Shown one piece after another: positions 1 to 8,694 of a stretch of DNA of 15,632 bases. The first letter of the stretch is position 1; each line of letters opens with the position of its first letter. The notes under the pieces are model-generated. The model saw only the letters and a program-made list of their open reading frames with translations, did not search any database and was not told where the DNA came from. The translations under genes and the position numbers were made by a program. Origin of the DNA: Basidiobolus heterosporus B8920 (Eukaryota; Basidiobolomycota; Basidiobolomycetes; Basidiobolales; Basidiobolaceae); the NCBI GenBank assembly GCA_000697455.1, contig JNET01035314.1:1-15632 (forward strand), written 5' to 3'.

Positions 1-756
1 AGCTAGCTTCTTTAGTTGTAGTTAGATAGTTAGTTTACTTACTTTTACAAATAAAGATTTCACCTCCTTGGTGACTTTCCCTCCCCCCTTAACCCTAAGA
101 ATACAGATAACTACAGACAGAGCTACCAAAGCTGTAGCCTTAAGCCAATATAAGTATGCCCTAAATATACTTTGAAGATTTGATAAGGAAGAATGTTTGA
201 CTGAATCAACTCAAATGGAGACCAACCTAAAATTGCCCAAAAATTGCATAAATCTGGCACAGTTAGATTGATTTAAAAGGCAGGAATTTCTTTACCAATC
301 AGTGGTTGGTAGTCTGATGTATATCATGGCTGGAACACTCCCAGATATTGCAAATTCAGTGGGTGTTGTTAGACAATAACTTCTAGATTATGGATCTGAA
401 ATAGTCACAGCAGTTAAGAGAATTTTCAGATATTTAAAAAAATATATTGAGCTTTGTTTAAAGTACACATATTCTAGATTAGAACATGATCTCCTGTGAA
501 TCTCTGATGCTAATTGAGGACAAGCTATTGATGACAGAAGATCTTCAACTGGATGTACCTTTCTTTGCTGTAATAAAGCTATGTCTTGAGATTGAATGGA
601 TCAACCTACAGTTGAACTTTCAGCTTCAAAAGTGGAGTACATGTATGCCTGTGAAGCTACCAAGGAGGCCATGTGGTTTAGAAGACTATTGAAAGACTTT
701 GGCTTTATTTAGAATTCACCAATTACTATATTTTGGCATAATCAAGGTTGATTTTC

Positions 757-1040
757 TGAAAGTCTTGTGACTTGTGGTACAAGCAACATTCCTCAAAGAG
801 GAAAATATGGAATATGGTGACTCCATCTGAACATAAAGTCTAAGACCAATCAGTTGCTTGTATAGCTGACATGCCAAAGTACCATACATAGACAGACTAG
901 GTTAAGGTCCCATAGTAATATAGGCATAGCATATAAAGGTTGGTAGCTCAGTGGTTAGAGCACCTTGCTAGTGTTAAGGAGGTCCCAGGTTCAATTCTTG
1001 ACCAGACCAGTAACTCTCCCCAAATAATTTCAACAGTATT
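757..1040. mobile_element. Insert inside the copia fragment, carrying a tRNA-like sequence
   Basis: Copia homology stops near 750 inside RNase H and resumes near 1040 at the next part of the same domain, so about 280 bp of foreign DNA sits between. The two edges share a short similar run (GATTTTC near 750, AGTATTC near 1040), as expected for a worn target-site duplication. The insert has a perfect 10-bp inverted repeat (TACAAGCAAC at 778-787, GTTGCTTGTA at 853-862) and a tRNA-like block at its right end (937-1009). It could be a SINE, a small non-autonomous element, or a tRNA gene captured with its flank. A SINE usually has the tRNA part at the 5' end; here it lies at the right end on the plus strand, so the class is open. 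Confidence 0.5.
937..1009 (+). tRNA. tRNA-Thr(AGU)-like sequence, probably a pseudogene or SINE head
   Basis: A cloverleaf can be drawn. The D arm is GCTC/GAGC (946-949, 958-961). The anticodon stem is CCTTG/TAAGG (963-967, 975-979) with loop CTAGTGT, placing AGT at 970-972 (Thr). The T arm is CCAGG/CTTGA around loop TTCAATT (985-1001). The A-box TAGCTCAGTGG (944-954) is perfect, and the B-box GGTTCAATTCT (988-998) differs from consensus at its last base. The acceptor stem is poor: the left arm appears to lack one base relative to a clean partner of ACCAGACC, and the T stem has a mismatch. Position 37 is G, and there is no intron. It lies within an insert in a dead retroelement, so I favour a decayed tRNA or tRNA-derived repeat over a working gene. 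Confidence 0.5.
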
Positions 1041-1449
1041 CAATTAGCTTGAAATCCAACACTTCATGCCAGAAGTAAGCACATAGGTATTAAGCACCAC
1101 TTTACTAGAGAAGCTATAGAAAATAAGTTAGTAGACTTGGCTTATTGCCCAACTGAACAAATAGTTGCAGACATTTCAACCAAACCATTAGCTAGAGAGA
1201 AATTTGAATATTTAAGAAATTACTTAGGATTAGTGTGTATGAATACTTAGTTGAGTGAAAATATTGAAATTCACATAATTTTGCACCTAATTGTTCACAC
1301 TTGGTATCACCCTTATTATATTTACTTAACAATTACCTCTCACCCAAAATACACACTTGGGTTTCACTTGGAATTTTTTCACTAACTTAGAGGAATTTAG
1401 AATACTTGACTTTCTTGCACATGTCAAAATGACCCTAAATCTGACACAC

Positions 1450-1757
1450 ATGCTTCTGGGACCTTGATTAGAACATTCTACATGTTGCTTTATTTACCTC
1501 TTGACAAAAGTTTGAAGTCAACTTAGAATTCAATAAATCTATAAGTGAAAACCACATATTCTTCTAGTTCTCCAAATCACTTCCAATAACTTCCAGAACC
1601 TCACACCACCTGAGATCTTCCTTAACTCATTCTACATGTTGCCTTACTTACTTCTTGACAAGAGTATTAAAAGATGATTTTGCATTCAATGATTTTAAAA
1701 GTGAAAACCACATGTTCTTTGAAATCTCTAAGTCACTGTTAGTAACTTTAAGAATCT
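1450..1757. repeat. Imperfect tandem duplication, 2 units of about 154 bp
   Basis: Unit 1 (about 1450-1603) and unit 2 (about 1604-1757) share ordered blocks with a spacing of 154 bp: CATTCTACATGTTGC at 1474 and 1628, then CTTGACAA, AAGTGAAAACCACAT and the closing AATAACTT/AGTAACTT runs. Many single differences separate them, so the duplication is old. It lies 200 bp past the end of the copia fragment and could be part of its downstream LTR or a separate satellite unit. Confidence 0.8.
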
Positions 1758-2483
1758 TGCAACAATACCAGTTAAGCTGATATTTGGACATTTAGTATTT
1801 TTGCTGATCTTAGCTTGGATAGAAGTAAGACCTGGAGCAGTGAAGCCTTAAGAGAATTCAAATACTTTCAGAGTATTGCTCATTGGTGGCAATACTATTT
1901 CTGTTTCATTTTTGATTTTCTTGCCAGTGATACAGGATTTAGCTATGTAGGTAGGATTTCCCCCACCACAACTACAACATTGACCTACCAGATGTGCAGG
2001 TAAGCCCAAATAAGCCTGAATACTTTTACATACTTGAGCTAATATTAGGTAGTTTGTGAATTTCTTTGAGTGTCTGAAATAACAAGTTTGATGCTACCTT
2101 AGGACTAGACTAATTGATGCTAAAGGTTTCTATAATACTAAATGAAGTGACTGGCAGTCAAGCAACAGATCTGTACTAGAACTCAATGGCTTATTGTAAA
2201 GTAAAGTGGTATTTTACTTTATATTGGAGCTAAATAAGGAAATCATTATATTTCACCCTGTAGGGCTTCAGAAGCATACAGCTGGAGCCTCACTCTGCAT
2301 AAATAAGCTTATGACTTTTTATAAATCATACATATAACAATCTTAAAATTAAGTATAAATGGTCTAATACACTTTCACCTTTGGTAAATACCATGTCAAT
2401 ACAAAATATAACTTATATATCTAACTAAGTAAACATTGGGAGCTAACATAACTTAATCTCAAAGGCACAATGACCCATTAGAA
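1758..2483. other. AT-rich sequence with no gene seen
   Basis: The longest open frame is about 60 codons (1815-2003) and resembles no protein I know. No tRNA, inverted repeat or transposon end was recognised. Given its position it is probably decayed repeat sequence. Confidence 0.5.
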
Positions 2484-3060
2484 TCAGCAGATCACCAGTT
2501 GGTTCAAGGGCAGGATATTCATCATCGAGTTCATAATTGAAGGGAAGATCAATTGACAAATCCAACCAAATTAATTAATGGAACTCGAGCTCACTGATAG
2601 AATTAACAATGCTATTATACATGATCTTCTAGTTGTGTAAGTTTAAGTAATAGCACAAACCACCATAGTCAGCCTTCTTGATCAATGACAATGACAATGG
2701 TATGTTATCCATTGCAGAGAGGCTTGATATCTAAGAAATTACTCCCTTCTTCGTCACAAACACTTGGGGTATGTAATGCTGCTACTACTCTGACTATGTT
2801 GAGTAATTCTGAACCAGTTAGTTACCGTTTAATCGTGTATTCATTATGTTCACTCAATGAATCTTGATTTGATACATGAGCTAACAAAGAATGCTATTCA
2901 GCTAAATTAGGCCGAAATTGACCAAGAAGAAACTATGTCACATCCTTCACGTATGATTCTGGAGCACTTGGGGTTGTGGATCTAGAGACAATGTATGAGA
3001 CAATCCAATTGATTTCATTGTCTGAGCAGATCCTTGTTATGGGTGATCTATTCAGTTACA
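2484..3060 (-). pseudogene. Decayed coding-like stretch, family unknown
   Basis: On the minus strand this interval has stop-poor stretches with a protein-like residue mix. One is about 40 codons near 2935-3060, another about 35 codons near 2710-2830 (containing TGSELLNIVRVVAALH), and a third near 2490-2570 (containing DDEYPALEPTGDLLIL). They lie in more than one frame and are separated by several stops. I do not recognise a family. It could be an old transposon part, a dead host gene or chance. The position in a repeat zone favours a relic. Confidence 0.25.
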
Positions 3061-3219
3061 AGTTCATGACTCATTGTTGAGATGCGAGTAAGTCGTGTGT
3101 GCTTGCGAAAGATCGACTGACCTCCTAGAGTAGTTGTTTACGATGTTCACAAGTGCGTCAATAACTCAGTAAGATTGATGTAAAGATTAGGCCACTTTGG
3201 GTAAGTGGCTCGACTGTAT

Positions 3220-3237
3220 TATATATATATATATATA
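3220..3237. repeat. (TA)n microsatellite
   Basis: About nine AT dinucleotides in a row, 170 bp beyond the invertase stop codon. No function is suggested. Confidence 0.9.
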
Positions 3238-3315
3238 AATGGAAATTTATAGATTCTTGATCTGAAACACTTCATATGAAATGGCGGAAATGACTTGTTA
3301 CGTGTGAGATGCATT

Positions 3316-3321
3316 TTTATT
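3316..3321 (-). terminator. Poly(A) signal AATAAA of the invertase gene
   Basis: The minus strand reads AATAAA about 85 nt after the invertase TAA. The truncated second copy has AATAAA at the same distance (6363-6368), which supports a working 3' end signal in both. Confidence 0.55.
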
Positions 3322-3405
3322 CAAACTATGTGCTGTTAGTTAATCGTGGAGAGCTAGATTTAGTACGCACAAAAAATTATTTCGCGCCAACTAGTCAGTC
3401 CCAAA

Positions 3406-5302
3406 TTAGAATTTGCGTTCGGGGAAAGTCCTGTCGGTGATAGGCCAGAGTGTGAATTCATCAACTGTAACCTTTCTACCCTTAGCTAAAGTCAAAGAGA
3501 CCCCAGTGGAATCAGGAAGAGTGGGATAGACACGAGTAGTGAGCGCAAGACGGTCGTTGGCATAAACTTCAATAATAGAGTTGTCAACAAAGACACGAAG
3601 TTCCAGCTTCTCCATACCACGTCTGGTGTGTAGCAGAGGAATCTCTCCCCAATGGGTGGTGTTGCCATAGTGTGAGTTCAAAGAGGATTTGGAGCGATCG
3701 ATGGTCAGCTTAGAGGTGACAGGATCATACAAAATGGTGGTCTCTTCTCTACCGTCCTCTGATTTCAGCACCGTGATCCCGGCTTTGGCGGTTTCATCCT
3801 TAGAGAAGTCAAATACTGCACTGATTTCATAGCTCTTCTTCTCGGAGGTGAGGCTGTACTGCTCGGTTCTAGCGTTCAGTTGGTAGTTACGAAGTTCCAC
3901 TTCAGCCTCATCACGCATATGCGCCAGCTCCTTGATGGGTCTTACTCCCAAAGTTCTGACGGTCTTGAACTTCTTATGAGATCCTTCGGAGGTAATCGAT
4001 AAGCTTCCGGCAAACTTTTTGAGATTCTTGGTGGGGATTACATCGGTTTTCTCGTAGATGAAGAGTTCTCTTGGAACGGTGTACATACCCGACCATCCTT
4101 GGGTTTCACGGATTTCTTCATTGTCAGCATCATCTTCAGTCACCCAGCCCCAGATAATTCGCTGATCGGTGGTAGGGTCAGAGAAGGAGTTATCAGCATA
4201 GTCGATCCCGTTATCCATGATACCACTGATCACCGGTTGGAATTCGACTCCCTTACCGTCCGATGATGGCTTCAGTTTTCCTGCGGCCCAGACTGGCCAG
4301 CGAATGGTGTTGTAAGCACTCTGGCCTTCAACCCCTATCACCACTACATGCCACTCATCCCAGTCAGGCTTGGATCCGTGGTGCTTACGAAGCTTAGAAT
4401 CATTGTCCTTGTTCAACACGAAGTAGTTGGCCATTTCCCAGTTGTGGCCATAGGTGTGCTCAGATGTCTTGCTTATGGGTTGATCTCCGGGGGCTTGGAA
4501 GAACGGAGTGGAAAGCAACTCCCAGTTGATCCAGTCTTGTGATTTGTACATCCAGAGCTTCCCGCCCTTAGTGGTGGCATTGGTTCCACCACTGACACTC
4601 ATGTAAATGTTCTCCTCGACAACTCCATCTTTCGAGAGAAGTGAGTCAAAGTGGGGACTACGGAACAAGTAAGGATCACGGAATCCAGTCCGTGTGGCCT
4701 CGGGTGGGGTAGGCAAAACAACTCCCAACTTGTTCCAGGTAGCGCCATTATCTTCGCTGTAGGCCAAGGCTTGCTGCTCAGCTTCCAAAGAGTAATCGAT
4801 CTTCCAAGAGATTGGAAGCTTTGAGACGGCGGTGTATGCGACTGTGGGTTTCCCTTGGTACCCTTCAGTCATACCACTTCCTGAGAAAATACCGAGGTAG
4901 TCATATGGTTGATCAGGGACAATGGCATATTCTTGATCTTCCCAGTGTAAGAGGTCCGACGAGGACGCGTGTCCCCACGTCATGTTACCCCAGATGGCGT
5001 CATAGGGATTGTACTGGTAGAAGAGATGGTACTTGCCATCAGGAGTCTTCATTGGGGCACATGGGTCATTCACCCAGTTCTTTGGTGGTTGGAAGTGATA
5101 TTTTGGTCTAAAGGGTGGTCAAAGCATGTCAATAACTTGTAGGCTTGTTGGATTTCCCAGCCAGGCGTTTGGTTTCTTACCTATACTTGGCGAAGTCAAA
5201 GGAATCGGGCTGTGTGTGGTCGGCTTTTCCCATGACAGAAGATACGGTGGCTCCCAAGAGGAGCAAAGCGAAGGAACGGGAAAGCATGGTAGTTGAGCTC
5301 AT
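3406..5302 (-). CDS. Secreted invertase / beta-fructofuranosidase, GH32 family
   Basis: Two exons are seen: 5302-5181 and 5107-3406, with a 73-nt intron (5108-5180, GTAAGA...TTTAG) that splits an Arg codon, giving 607 aa. The ATG at 5302 is chosen because it follows a TATA box and starts a signal peptide (residues 1 to about 25, hydrophobic core FALLLLGATV); a second in-frame ATG lies five codons on. GH32 enzymes cleave beta-fructosides such as sucrose outside the cell. The five-blade propeller carries WVNDPCAP (nucleophile D55), FRDP (D185, transition-state stabiliser) and WEMANYF (E265, acid/base); later come QGWSGMYTVPREL and the C-terminal beta-sandwich with FVDNSIIEVYAND. At least four N-glycosylation sequons occur (N82, N217, N276, N523). 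The usual WECP motif is WEMA here and the usual NDPNG is NDPCAP, both features I associate with a fungal fructosyltransferase-like subgroup. Hydrolase versus transferase activity cannot be read from sequence alone. Confidence 0.95.
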
Positions 5303-5334
5303 TTGATTGATGATAGCTGGACTTTTGACTCAAG

Positions 5335-5341
5335 TTATATA
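5335..5341 (-). promoter_or_regulatory. TATA box of the invertase gene
   Basis: TATATAA on the minus strand, 33-39 nt before the ATG at 5302. This implies a very short 5' leader if transcription starts the usual 25-30 nt downstream. The CAP gene at 8653 has the same box at a similar distance. Confidence 0.6.
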
Positions 5342-5342
5342 G

Positions 5343-6362
5343 TTTGCACTCCAGCCGCGTAGAATCTAGGCAGCAGTCGTGGAGATGAATACAGGGACAA
5401 ATTACACCGCATATATCTGATAACGTGTTTGGCTTACTCGTATATCAGCCCGAGACATTCAAACGTAATTAGTGTGGTCAGACTCATTTTAGGAAAGTAT
5501 TTGTACAAAATAAACCAGTAGAAGGTGGCTCATTAACTACAAGTAAAGAATAATGAGAAATCCTTTATTAATTTTCAGGCAATTCGATCCTTAAAGCGTG
5601 GCTTATTCATTTGGATACCGATTGAATATGTAAGCTTTCTATCTCTTTCAAGGTACATGTGGCTTGTAACCTGGCACTGCAATCGATCCTAATTCTCGTC
5701 ATTCCAGGGTCTCAAGCACCATATATAGTAATCCGCGACAATAAGCTTGATTTATTAGCATTACCGCCAAAACAAATGAAACCACAGTAATTCAGACTTT
5801 TAAGGAAAGTGAGAGCAAACTTCAAGTCGGGATCCGAATAGTCAACTGTTGGCTAATTTAGCATCTGACCACTTTTGGAGTATTCTCTATTACTTAGTAG
5901 TACTTTGGAGAAAGTTGTCGATCCAAACAAATTTTCAATATCTCCGACAATAGTCACACACTTCGATGTCGAACATTTCAATCACTTTTGATTAACTACT
6001 CTTGGCTTGCACTACGAGGGAATCCTCTAGAGTGGGCATGTCTTAGATAAGCATTGATATTAATGATTGCGCTTTGTTCCACCATGACGATCTGGATACT
6101 ATTAGTGGCTCTTATCGGCGTCCACTTTGCGTACTCCAGATACAACTACCAAATCACAATAAAATAGGATCGATAAAGATTGATATATCAAATTATGAGA
6201 TGTAGTAAGAATAAGCAAGAGGTAGTTCAGCATTGACTAACAAACAACTAATAAGAGAATCACGTAGACTTCTTAACCACAAGTATTCTACCTACGAATA
6301 TGCCGAACTGTATACAATATTGGACATTAAGTATAAATAAAATTGTGGCGAAGTATTTTGAA
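5343..6362. other. Intergenic sequence upstream of the invertase, no gene seen
   Basis: AT-rich, with no open frame of 60 codons on either strand and no RNA gene or transposon end recognised. The right part is the 3' flank of the truncated second invertase copy; the left part is the promoter side of the intact gene. Confidence 0.6.
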
Positions 6363-6368
6363 TTTATT
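6363..6368 (-). terminator. Poly(A) signal AATAAA after the second invertase copy
   Basis: The minus strand reads AATAAA about 83 nt after the stop at 6451. The flank otherwise does not resemble that of the first copy, so this is an independent gene end rather than a copy of the 3406 flank. Confidence 0.5.
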
Positions 6369-6450
6369 GTATATGTATAAAATAGTGAGCTATTTGAAAA
6401 TAGACACGGACTCTATAGTTTGACTCGAAATGAACGCTACGTATGTTGGA

Positions 6451-7017
6451 TTAGAATTTGCGGTTAGGGAAAGCGCGATCGGTAATAGGCCAGAGTGTGA
6501 ATTCATCAACTGTAACCTTTCTACCCTTAGCTAAAGTCAAAGAGACCCCAGTGGAATCAGGAAGAGTGGGATAGACACGAGTAGTGAGCGCAAGACGGTC
6601 GTTGGCATAAACTTCAATAATAGAGTTGTCAACAAAGACACGAAGTTCCAGCTTCTCCATACCACGTCTGGTGTGTAGCAGAGGAATCTCTCCCCAATGG
6701 GTGGTGTTGCCATAGTGTGAGTTCAAAGAGGATTTGGAGCGATCGATGGTCAGCTTAGAGGTGACAGGATCATACAAAATGGTGGTCTCTTCTCTACCGT
6801 CCTCTGATTTCAGCACCGTGATCCCGGCTTTGGCGGTTTCATCCTTAGAGAAGTCAAATACTGCACTGATTTCATAGCTCTTCTTCTCGGAGGTGAGGCT
6901 GTACTGCTCGGTTCTAGCGTTCAGTTGGTAGTTACGAAGTTCCACTTCAGCCTCATCACGCATATGCGCCAGCTCCTTGATGGGTCTTACTCCCAAAGTT
7001 CTGACGGTCTTGAACTT
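6451..7017 (-). pseudogene. Second invertase copy, C-terminal 188 codons only, cut at an adapter
   Basis: It encodes residues 420-607 of the GH32 protein: most of the beta-sandwich module and none of the catalytic residues. By eye, 6485-7017 equals 3440-3972 base for base (533 nt). The last 31 coding bases before the stop (6454-6484) differ at 8 positions, changing the protein end from DRTFPERKF to DRAFPNRKF, and the 3' flanks are unrelated. The copy ends exactly where a Tn5 mosaic end begins (7018), so the missing 5' part is most simply an assembly break, not a biological truncation. The open frame reading on from 7018 to 7098 is adapter plus unrelated sequence and should not be annotated as protein. 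There may be a complete paralogue or allele elsewhere in the genome. Confidence 0.9.
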
Positions 7018-7036
7018 AGATGTGTATAAGAGACAG
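7018..7036. other. Tn5 mosaic end (tagmentation adapter) left in the assembly
   Basis: The plus strand reads AGATGTGTATAAGAGACAG, a full 19/19 match to the hyperactive-Tn5 mosaic end used in Nextera-type libraries. The outer adapter parts (i5/i7 tails) are not present before it; invertase sequence abuts it directly. A chance 19-base match is negligible, and Tn5 itself is a bacterial transposon not expected in a fungus. The orientation is that of an adapter preceding a library insert that starts at 7037. It marks a probable false join. Confidence 0.97.
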
Positions 7037-7587
7037 ATATAGAACACCTCTTGTTCGTATTGAATCTCGGCAAAGAGCATGGGAATATACATAGGCATAT
7101 TGCATTGTTTGTATCTGGAAACATGTTTGACATAATACTATAAGTGGAGCGATGATAGCCAGGTCACGTTGACGACAAATAATCAACTCAGTTGATACGA
7201 AATAAATGAAGTGCAAGTAAGCCTCTGAATTGTATATACTGTAGCTGAATGGGCGCCTCTCTGCTCAGTTCACTATTCACATATAGAATCCTTAGAAAAT
7301 CCAATTAACCTATCTTCCACTTCTTCAAGGACCAGACTTAGTTGTGGCTTTTGAGACCTGTTGTTGCAACGGATCCGACCCCTCATCTATTTATTCCTTT
7401 TTTAGCTGAATATTATACAATAACTAACAAAACACTGGAATCAAGTGTAATTCCCCAAAAGCGCTATCATTATATCCGGTTGCTGTTTTTGTCGAAATAT
7501 TCGATCGTCCTCACAACTACACTCTCAATCATATCTTCATTTATGGGAAGATGCCGAACTTACTGGATTGGATTGGGTGTCCTCAAG

Positions 7588-7600
7588 TTTAGGGTTAGGG
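7588..7600 (+). repeat. Short telomere-like motif (TTAGGG)2
   Basis: The plus strand reads TTTAGGGTTAGGG: two units of the common fungal telomere repeat. Too short to be a telomere remnant by itself; it could be a binding site for a Tbf1/telobox-type factor or chance. Confidence 0.6.
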
Positions 7601-7649
7601 TGATCTCAGTCTTATCAGTTTTCAACGTTCCTGTAGATGTTCTATCGGA

Positions 7650-7682
7650 AGTAGATCGGGGAATAGATCGTGGAATAGATCG
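7650..7682. repeat. 11-12 bp tandem repeat, three copies
   Basis: GTAGATCGGGGA, ATAGATCGTGGA and ATAGATCG follow each other. A minor repeat with no evident role. Confidence 0.6.
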
Positions 7683-7995
7683 CCTGACTCATACGCACGA
7701 TTACTGCATTACTGAACCATGTTTGTATTGAATTATTCCTATTGTTATATAATACAAATTCAGGTTTCATTTAAGGTACGTCAAATTCACTTTTCACTCC
7801 TGTGGTTAATTCCAGATGAGTTTTCCTCAAATCACATTGCACGAAATTGAGATGTGGATCCTGGTTGAAACATGATCAACTATTTATTCATTGGCAAAAC
7901 GAAAATATAGAGCTCCTTCAATGTGCCGCTAGTCTCCATAAAGTTAGGAAATAATTGGCTGATATTAAGGTGGTTGAGGAGTGTTAAAGTAAGAA

Positions 7996-8001
7996 TTTAT
8001 T
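7996..8001 (-). terminator. Poly(A) signal AATAAA of the CAP gene
   Basis: The minus strand reads AATAAA about 75 nt after the CAP stop codon, a spacing like that of both invertase 3' ends. Confidence 0.5.
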
Positions 8002-8012
8002 GTTGGTATATA

Positions 8013-8081
8013 GAGTATTCCTGTATTTAAGGGTAGAGCATTTCTATATTTAGGCGCAGGGTATTCCAGTATTTAAGGGCA
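8013..8081. repeat. 23-bp minisatellite, three units
   Basis: Units 8013-8035, 8036-8058 and 8059-8081 each follow the pattern G-G/A-GTATTCC-GTATTTAAGGG-A with a few changes, and the start of a fourth (GAGCATTCCA) is seen at 8087. The stop codon of the CAP gene (8073-8075) lies inside the third unit, so the last codons of that gene are made from repeat sequence. Confidence 0.8.
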
Positions 8082-8653
8082 GACCGGAGCATTCCAATTA
8101 CCAGGGAGAGTAGCAAATCCTTGGGTCCAGTAGTAACCAGGCTGTGCCAAAGCGGCACCCATGTGAGTGAAACTTGGGTTAAGAATGTTTCTTCGGTGAG
8201 CTAAATTGAACCTAGGTTAGCGGGCATCCGGACCAACAGTCTCAAATTTCACTTACGTGGTGAATGTAACCACACATTCATAACAATTTCTTCGGTTTGC
8301 TGTCCACGGGCCACATTTTCTCCGTACTGACTCCATTTTAAGCCATGCTCGTTGATGGCTTTGTCCATAGGGGAGTGATCATACCTATCGTGAGTCATCC
8401 TGTTGTATTGTGCTTGCATGCGCGAGTGGCGTTGACAAACATCACTCAGCTCACTAGTTTACGCAAGTTAGCCCTCAACTCTACCATATAAAGATACAAA
8501 TTGGACTTACTTGCTAAGAACCAATGGTCGGAGACCTTGGCTAACTCTTTCCTTATTTACCAAGCATATAAGTCTGGCGGAGGAGAATGCCTCGGTGCTG
8601 GAGACCAAGGCAAGGGCGGCAACTGAAAGAGCTAATAAAGGCTTGAAGAACAT
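8073..8653 (-). CDS. Small secreted CAP/SCP-domain protein (YkwD-like)
   Basis: Three exons are inferred: 8653-8511, 8453-8257 and 8200-8073, with introns of 57 nt (GTAAGT...ACTAG) and 56 nt (GTAAGT...TTTAG), each with a GCTAAC branch-like motif. The product is 155 aa. Residues 1-22 form a signal peptide (LLALSVAALALVSSTEA). The mature part reads like a bacterial-type CAP domain: LVNKERVSQGLRPLVLS, VCQRHSRMQAQYNRMTHD, WSQYGENVARGQQTEEIV, then WLHSPPHRRNILNP and YYWTQGFA. The GENVA glutamate and the HSPPHR histidine are the cavity residues usual for this family. For intron 2 an earlier TAG acceptor would hit a stop at once, while the TTTAG acceptor restores the conserved SPPHR motif, so that one is chosen. 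CAP proteins are extracellular and some fungal members bind sterols or lipids; this one's ligand is unknown. Its end overlaps a minisatellite. Confidence 0.9.
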
Positions 8654-8694
8654 GATAGAATATGGTTGGTAGAAGATTGAACGAGTCGCGAGAC

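Larger units (their letters stand above)
135..1249 (+). mobile_element. Ty1/copia LTR retrotransposon fragment (fossil), pol C-terminal part
   Basis: Translation of the plus strand resembles the end of copia-type Pol. From about 135 to 480 it matches the last part of reverse transcriptase (KYALNIL-like, then YQSVVGSLMY-like, then AVKRIFRYLK-like blocks). From about 500 to 750 it matches the start of RNase H (SSTGCTFL-like, ELSASKVEYM-like). From about 1045 to 1249 it matches the closing block (LHARSKHIGIKHHF-like, ADISTKPLAREKF-like) and then a stop. Gag, protease, integrase and most of the reverse transcriptase are absent from the window. The element is broken in roughly ten places and is split by a separate insert near 757-1040, so it is old. 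I could not define an LTR on the right side; the AT-rich sequence after 1250 may contain it. The family is secure from the blocks; the exact ends are not. Confidence 0.85.
7037..7995. other. Intergenic sequence, no supported gene
   Basis: One open frame of 129 codons (7342-7731, plus) has no recognisable domain, and its length is within chance expectation for a window of this size. The interval contains a short telomere-like motif (7588-7600) and an 11-bp repeat (7650-7682). Its left edge is set by the adapter at 7018-7036. Confidence 0.55.

Noticed and set aside
1815-2003. Small plus-strand open frame of 62 codons
   Set aside because: Short, in decayed repeat sequence, with no domain or conserved motif.
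6451-7017. Reading the second invertase copy as a genuine truncated pseudogene or tandem duplication
   Set aside because: The truncation point coincides exactly with an adapter sequence, so an assembly break explains it better.
7016-7216. Minus-strand open frame ending in SLIHI
   Set aside because: Its end is the translation of the Tn5 mosaic end in another frame; it is an artefact of the adapter.
7342-7731. Plus-strand open frame of 129 codons
   Set aside because: No recognisable domain, no support from flanking signals, includes a telomere-like motif and a small tandem repeat, and a frame of this length is expected about once by chance in a window this size.
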